From contig JADZFN010000026.1 in NCBI GenBank assembly GCA_020849895.1, positions 1-53,111 on the forward strand: a DNA stretch of 53,111 nucleotides. Direction: 5' to 3'. The notes beneath the pieces are model-generated. The model saw only the letters and a program-made list of their open reading frames with translations. It was not told the origin of the DNA and made no database searches. This stretch comes from Verrucomicrobiia bacterium (lineage in GTDB: Bacteria; Verrucomicrobiota; Verrucomicrobiia; JABWAM01). The position numbers were made by a program, and so were the translations under genes. Positions 49,178-53,111 of this stretch are shown piece by piece (positions within the stretch are counted from its first letter, which is position 1; every line of letters begins with the position of its first letter).

Positions 49178-49996
49178 ATGGCGGAACTCAAACGCATCGG
49201 CATCGTGGGCTGTGGCGCCATCGGCGGCCAACTCGCGCGTTCGATCGTCCGGTTTTTCCAGGACCGCGCGCGGCTGATGGTCCTGTGCGACCTGGATGAG
49301 CGCAAGGCGCGAGCGATCGCCGACGAGCTCGCGCCGGTGCCGGAGGTCCTCCCGATGGAGTCCGTGCCGGTCCATTGCGACCTCATCATCGAGGCGGCGA
49401 ACGGAAAGGTCGTCCGCAACCTGGTCCCGAAGGCGCTCGACATGGGGCGCGACGTGATCGTGATGAGCGTCGGCGGCCTCGTGGAGATTTACGAAGAAGC
49501 CTTCGCGCTCGCGCGCCGCAAGAACGCCAACCTCTGGATCCCCAGCGGCGCCGTGGCGGGAATTGACGGACTCGAGGCCGCCATGACCGGCGGCGTAACC
49601 TCCGTCTGCCTCACGACCCGCAAGCCGCCTGCAGCGCTGGAGGGCGCGCCTTATCTGGCCGAGAAAGGCCTGTGTCCGGATGGGCTCGCGGAGGAAACGG
49701 TGATTTTCGAAGGCTCGGCGCGCGACGCCATCCGAGGGTTTCCCCAGAATGTCAACGTGGCGGCGACCGTCAGTTTCGCGGGGCTGGGCCTCGACCAGAC
49801 CCGGGTGCGCGTGGTCACGGGACCCGGAATCTCCACGAACTCCCACGAATTGGAGGTGGAAGGCGCTTTCGGACGGATGACGACGCGAACGGACAACGTC
49901 CCTTCGCCGCAGAACCCGAAGACGAGTTATCTTGCCGTTTTGTCGGCCTGCGCGATGTTGAATGAGATTCTGAATCCCGTCAAAGTGGGCACCTGA
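49178..49996 (+). CDS. nadX: L-aspartate dehydrogenase
   Basis: The 272-residue enzyme oxidises aspartate to iminoaspartate for NAD synthesis, in place of aspartate oxidase NadB. The Rossmann motif is RIGIVGCGAIGGQLARSI, then CDLIIEAANGKVV, DVIVMSVGGLVE, IPSGAVAGIDGLEAAMTG, NVNVAATVSFAGLGLDQTRV and AFGRMTTRTDNVPSPQNPKTSYLA, which match the AspDH family to its end. The start is ATG 49178, behind the promoter. It is 17 bases upstream of pdxJ. Confidence 0.91.
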   Translation: MAELKRIGIVGCGAIGGQLARSIVRFFQDRARLMVLCDLDERKARAIADELAPVPEVLPMESVPVHCDLIIEAANGKVVRNLVPKALDMGRDVIVMSVGGLVEIYEEAFALARRKNANLWIPSGAVAGIDGLEAAMTGGVTSVCLTTRKPPAALEGAPYLAEKGLCPDGLAEETVIFEGSARDAIRGFPQNVNVAATVSFAGLGLDQTRVRVVTGPGISTNSHELEVEGAFGRMTTRTDNVPSPQNPKTSYLAVLSACAMLNEILNPVKVGT

Positions 49997-50013
49997 TCCC
50001 GCTCCAGCGAAAT

Positions 50014-50754
50014 ATGCAACTCGGCGTCAATCTCGATCATGTGGCCACCTTGCGGCAGGCGCGCTATCGCTGCGCCAAAAAGGTTCCGCCCCACGCCGAA
50101 CCTTCGCTCGCCGCCGCCCTTCACGCGGCGGAACGCGCGGGCGCGCACGGAGTGACTCTCCATCTGCGCGAAGACCGCCGCCATATTCAGGACCAGGACG
50201 TCTGGATGGTGAAGCAGGAGGGGCGTTTGCCGCTCAACCTCGAGATGTCGTTGGCGCCCGAGATCGTGCGCATCGCCCTCAAACTCAAGCCCGAGGAAGT
50301 CTGCCTCGTCCCTGAACGGCGCGAGGAGGTCACCACCGAGGGCGGGCTGAACGTCGTTCGCGCCGAAGGGCGGCTCAAGAGCGTGATCTCACAGCTGCGG
50401 CGCAAGAAAATCCGCGTGAGCCTTTTCGTGTCGCCGAATCTGGAGCAGGTCCGCGCGGCGGCCGCCTCCGGCGCCGAAATGATCGAGCTGAACACCGGCG
50501 CGTATAGCGAAGCGAGGACGGCCTCCGGTCGGAAGCACGAACTGTCTCGCCTGATGAAGGCCGGCCAGCTCGGCCACGCGCTCGGCCTGAGGATCAACGC
50601 GGGGCACGGCCTCAATTACCACAACGTCGGCGCGGTCCTCGCGATCCCGTTTCTCGAAACGCTCAACATCGGACACTCGATCGTCTGCCGGGCGCTCATC
50701 GCAGGCCTCGAAGACGCCATCCGCGACATGCTTCGCCTCCTCCGCGCCTCGTGA
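50014..50754 (+). CDS. pdxJ: Pyridoxine 5'-phosphate synthase
   Basis: The 246-residue TIM-barrel enzyme condenses 1-deoxy-D-xylulose 5-phosphate with 3-amino-1-hydroxyacetone phosphate to make pyridoxine 5'-phosphate (DXP-dependent vitamin B6 route). Family blocks are MQLGVNLDHVATLRQAR, AHGVTLHLREDRRHIQDQDV, LNLEMSLAPEIVRIALKLKPEEVCLVPERREEVTTEGGLN, RVSLFVSPN, IELNTGAYS, GLRINAGHGLNYHNV and ETLNIGHSIVCRALIAGLEDAI. The stop overlaps the acpS start (GTGA). Confidence 0.95.
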   Translation: MQLGVNLDHVATLRQARYRCAKKVPPHAEPSLAAALHAAERAGAHGVTLHLREDRRHIQDQDVWMVKQEGRLPLNLEMSLAPEIVRIALKLKPEEVCLVPERREEVTTEGGLNVVRAEGRLKSVISQLRRKKIRVSLFVSPNLEQVRAAAASGAEMIELNTGAYSEARTASGRKHELSRLMKAGQLGHALGLRINAGHGLNYHNVGAVLAIPFLETLNIGHSIVCRALIAGLEDAIRDMLRLLRAS

Positions 50755-51128
50755 TCCTCGGCGTCGGCATGGACCTGATCGAGACCTCGCGCGTGGAGGG
50801 CGCGTGGAAGCGTTTCGGCGACCGTTTCCTCGGGCGGATCTTTCTCCCTTCGGAAATCGAGTACTGCCTGAGCATGAAATTCCCCGCACGCCATCTCGCC
50901 GCCCGATTCGCCGCTAAGGAAGCGGTCAGCAAGGCTTTCGGGACGGGGATCGGCGCGAAGCTGGGATGGAAGGACATCGAAGTGCGACGTCACTCGAGCG
51001 GCCAACCGTTTCTTGTCCTCCACGGCGGTGGTGCGGCGCTCTTCCGCGAGCGCGGTGCGGCGTACGCGCATCTGAGCCTCACGCATCATGAGGCCGCCGC
51101 TGCCGCGGTCGCCGTGCTCGAAGGATGA
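50751..51128 (+). CDS. acpS: Holo-[acyl-carrier-protein] synthase
   Basis: The 125-residue enzyme transfers 4'-phosphopantetheine from CoA to acyl carrier protein. Motifs are GVGMDLIETSRVEGAWKRFGDRFLGRIF, HLAARFAAKEAVSKAFGTGIG (catalytic Asp/Glu pair with Mg2+) and YAHLSLTHHEAAAAAVAVLE (LSLTH). GTG 50751 overlaps the pdxJ stop by four bases, the pdxJ-acpS pairing known from other bacteria. Confidence 0.93.
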   Translation: MILGVGMDLIETSRVEGAWKRFGDRFLGRIFLPSEIEYCLSMKFPARHLAARFAAKEAVSKAFGTGIGAKLGWKDIEVRRHSSGQPFLVLHGGGAALFRERGAAYAHLSLTHHEAAAAAVAVLEG

Positions 51129-51342
51129 CGGCGCGTTCGAAGTGAAGACGCGGCTATCGGAGTTCGAGAACAGGTGCGCCAGGTGCGGTGCATTGCATCG
51201 CCCATCGCGGAGTTGCGCCCGGTCCGTCTTCCGGAACGCCGTCTGAAATTCGGGTGCGCCTTGAGGCGGACTTCGGCGCGCTCCTCCTGGAAATGCGCGA
51301 CGACACGACATGAGATTGCGGGTGGATACGCGCGCTTTGAGA
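51129..51342. other. Gene-free spacer between acpS and nnr (51129-51433 with the nnr promoter inside)
   Basis: The only open frames (for example 87 codons from 51174) look like shadows, rich in Arg and Gly with no motif. The nnr promoter lies at 51343-51370, and the 5' leader of nnr follows. Confidence 0.4.
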
Positions 51343-51370
51343 TTGGCGGCGGAAAAGGCCGCGCTACAAT
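51343..51370 (+). promoter_or_regulatory. Sigma70-like promoter of nnr
   Basis: TTGGCG (51343-51348), 16 bases and TACAAT (51365-51370). The ATG lies 63 bases downstream with a Shine-Dalgarno AAGGAAGG, so unlike most promoters here it gives a normal leader. Confidence 0.5.
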
Positions 51371-51433
51371 GCGCGGGATCGAGGTGCAGGAGCCTTCGGC
51401 GGATGGTGGCCCTGAAAGGAAGGCGAACCCCCC

Positions 51434-52987
51434 ATGAAAATCGTCACGGCGTCGCAGATGCGCGAGCTGGACCGTCGCACGCAGCGCGAGCGCGGCATTT
51501 CGGAGCGGACGCTCATCGCGCGCGCGGGACGCGCCACGGCGGAATGGATTGCCGCGCATTACTCGAAGGGGACGCGCATCCTCGCGCTTGTGGGCAAGGG
51601 CAACAACGGCGCCGACGCCCTCGTTGCCTGCCGCTGTCTCGCGAAGCTTGGCTTTCCCACGCGCGCGTTTCGCGCGTGGCGTCCGGGCGAAGCGCGGGCG
51701 TTCCTCATCGAAGCGGCCCGCCCCATGCGCCCCGGAGAACGCCCGAGGATCGCCCTCGACGGGCTGTTCGGCACCGGCCTCGACCGCCCTCTCGAAGGGC
51801 GCTTCCTCTCGCTGGCGGCCGCCCTCGGCGAGCCTGCGCTCGAAGTGATTTCGCTCGACCTTCCGTCGGGATTGCATCCCGACACGGGGCGGCCGCTCGG
51901 CGCCGCGGCGCGCGCGCGGCACACGCTCGCCTTCGGACTGCCGAAGTTCGGCCTCGTTCAGGAACACGCCGCCGAGCATGTGGGCGAACTGCACGTCCTC
52001 GACCTCGGATTTCCGGCGGACCTCGTCGAGAAGATCCCTTCAGCGTACGAACTGCTTGCGCCGGAGGGTCTGGCGTCGTTCTTCGCCCCGCGGAAGCGCC
52101 TTTCGCACAAAGGCGACTTCGGACGCGTGGTCGTGATCGGAGGAAGCGTCGGCCTCGCGGGCGCCCCCGCGCTGGCCGCGCGCGCCGCGCTCCGCGCCGG
52201 GGCAGGGCTCGTGCATCTCCTCGTCCCCAAAGCCCTCTCTCCCGGTGTGCTCCCGCTCGCCGGCGCGGAGGTGATGACGACGCCGCTCGAAGACGGAGGG
52301 AAAGGCTTTTTCACGGAGCGCGCCTTTTCGAAGGCGCGGGAGTTTCTGCGGACTGCACAATCGGTGGTCCTCGGGCCCGGTCTGGGACGCGCCGCCGCGA
52401 CGCAGGCGTTCGTGGAGGCGATCCTTGGGAGTTGCTCTGTGCCGCTCGTGCTGGATGCTGACGCGTTGAATCTGTTTGCGCGGCGAACAAACCGCCTCCG
52501 CGCGCCGTGTGGCGAACGAATTTTCACGCCGCATCCCGGCGAAATGGGGCGGCTGGTTGGCGCCGCCGTCGCCGAGGTGCAGCGGGATCGCTTCGGAGTG
52601 GCGGGCGCGTTCGCGCGGAAACACGGCGTCACGGTGGTCCTGAAGGGCGCGCGCACGCTCGTCGCCCATCCGCGAGCGGTCTTCGTGCGCGCTTCGACTG
52701 CGGAAGGCGGAGGGATGCGCAGCGTGCGGTTTTCGGTGAACGCGCAGGCGGGGAACCCGGGAATGGCAACGGGAGGCTCGGGGGATGTCCTTTCAGGAAT
52801 CCTCGCGGCGTTGCTGGCGCGGGGATTGTCCGCGGCCGATGCGGCGCGCGCCGGGGTCTGGCTTCATGCGCGCGCCGGCGACCTTGCCCTTCCGCCGACG
52901 GGGGGAGGCACGGCAGGCGACCTCATCGAGGTTCTGCCTCGCGCAATGGAGCGGGCGGTCTCATCCACGCAGCTTCTTTCGAGGTAA
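51434..52987 (+). CDS. nnr: Bifunctional NAD(P)H-hydrate epimerase / ADP-dependent NAD(P)H-hydrate dehydratase
   Basis: The 517-residue enzyme repairs hydrated NAD(P)H (NADHX). The N-terminal epimerase domain (~1-215) contains MRELDRRTQRERGISERTLIARAGRATAE, GKGNNGADALVACR and DGLFGTGLDRPLEG. The C-terminal dehydratase domain (~225-510), a ribokinase-like fold, contains VIGGSVGLAGAPALAARAALRAGAGLVHLLVPK, LGPGLGR, LDADALNLF, FTPHPGEMGRL, TVVLKGARTLVA and GNPGMATGGSGDVLSGILAAL (catalytic GSGD). The full two-domain length is intact. It ends one base before the terminal palindromic repeat region. Confidence 0.94.
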   Translation: MKIVTASQMRELDRRTQRERGISERTLIARAGRATAEWIAAHYSKGTRILALVGKGNNGADALVACRCLAKLGFPTRAFRAWRPGEARAFLIEAARPMRPGERPRIALDGLFGTGLDRPLEGRFLSLAAALGEPALEVISLDLPSGLHPDTGRPLGAAARARHTLAFGLPKFGLVQEHAAEHVGELHVLDLGFPADLVEKIPSAYELLAPEGLASFFAPRKRLSHKGDFGRVVVIGGSVGLAGAPALAARAALRAGAGLVHLLVPKALSPGVLPLAGAEVMTTPLEDGGKGFFTERAFSKAREFLRTAQSVVLGPGLGRAAATQAFVEAILGSCSVPLVLDADALNLFARRTNRLRAPCGERIFTPHPGEMGRLVGAAVAEVQRDRFGVAGAFARKHGVTVVLKGARTLVAHPRAVFVRASTAEGGGMRSVRFSVNAQAGNPGMATGGSGDVLSGILAALLARGLSAADAARAGVWLHARAGDLALPPTGGGTAGDLIEVLPRAMERAVSSTQLLSR

Positions 52988-53111
52988 GAGGGTGTTTGAA
53001 AATTCGACGGCCCTCTGCGAGAGGCCATTTTGGCCAAAGCCAAGGCGCCGAGGCGCGAGAATCCCCGCAGCGGGCTTTGAGCGCCGAGGCAACGCTGGAT
53101 TTGGCCAAAAT
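52988..53111 (+). repeat. Palindromic intergenic repeat cut by the window edge
   Basis: ATTTTGGCCAAA (53028-53039) and TTTGGCCAAAAT (53100-53111) are perfect 12-bp inverted copies flanking ~60 bases of GC-rich spacer. The left copy is preceded by GGCCCTCTGCGAGAGGCC, itself a near-palindrome, and by GAGGGTGTTTGAAAATTCG. The right arm stops at the last base, so the matching outer half is outside the window. It has the build of a MITE or REP-like element and contains no transposase. Confidence 0.6.

Noticed and set aside
1-53111. CRISPR array or restriction-modification or other known defence genes
   Set aside because: No repeat-spacer pattern and no methylase, nuclease or Cas-like protein beyond the phage PBECR-type domain.

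Overview
The window looks like a chromosomal segment of a GC-rich, Gram-negative (diderm) bacterium. The gene set points to the PVC superphylum, most likely Verrucomicrobiota or a near relative, but that is inferred from protein style only. Relevant signs are a G|FTLVEIM pseudopilin with a PilC-type platform protein, several Gfo/Idh/MocA oxidoreductases, a solo NuoE-like protein, long-form HisG, a squalene/phytoene-synthase family enzyme and a conserved ABC-2 transporter module with an FRGxxAD protein. No 16S rRNA gene or other phylogenetic anchor is present.

Layout. 1-4660 is a broken prophage, probably Mu-like. Late genes (an SPP1 gp7/Mu F head protein with a C-terminal PBECR-type domain, preceded by the C-terminus of a Mu gp29-like portal) lie on the minus strand. 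A chain of overlapping early-type genes lies on the plus strand. The two halves meet near 2106 inside two truncated genes. The prophage side ends in three phased direct repeats and then tRNA-Pro(CGG), whose 3' end faces it. 4870-9441 holds a beta-hydroxyacid dehydrogenase, a metallo-beta-lactamase-fold enzyme with a fused helix-turn-helix, and a copper-type P1B ATPase. 9442-18280 holds purC, an ABC-2 transporter operon with its FRG/TPR partner, a metallophosphoesterase and a secreted protein, then an oxidoreductase, solo NuoE, HPF and a large secreted protein. 18281-26887 holds envelope and polysaccharide genes (HAD, GnnA-like oxidoreductase, O-antigen ligase-like protein, Ppx/GppA) facing a tightly coupled operon: ABC-2 permease, HEAT protein, squalene/phytoene synthase, SDR. 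26888-35509 holds pilin, hisG, an orphan binding protein, a LysM lipoprotein, FmdB, YqgE, an MsbA-type exporter, a LuxR regulator and a HIT protein. 35510-43061 holds a GYF protein, an APC permease with USP domain, a SurA-like PPIase, PilC, Maf and a DUF255 thioredoxin-fold protein. 43069-46797 holds an oxidoreductase, a second ABC exporter and rnc. 46859-52987 holds pssA and a run of central-metabolism and cofactor genes: fba, nadX, pdxJ, acpS, nnr. The window ends inside a palindromic repeat.

A recurring signal across unrelated genes is a sigma70-like promoter (TTGNNN, 17-nt spacer, TAGNNT-like -10) placed only 5-10 nt before the start codon. This implies widespread leaderless transcripts, and it helps fix several GTG/TTG starts.
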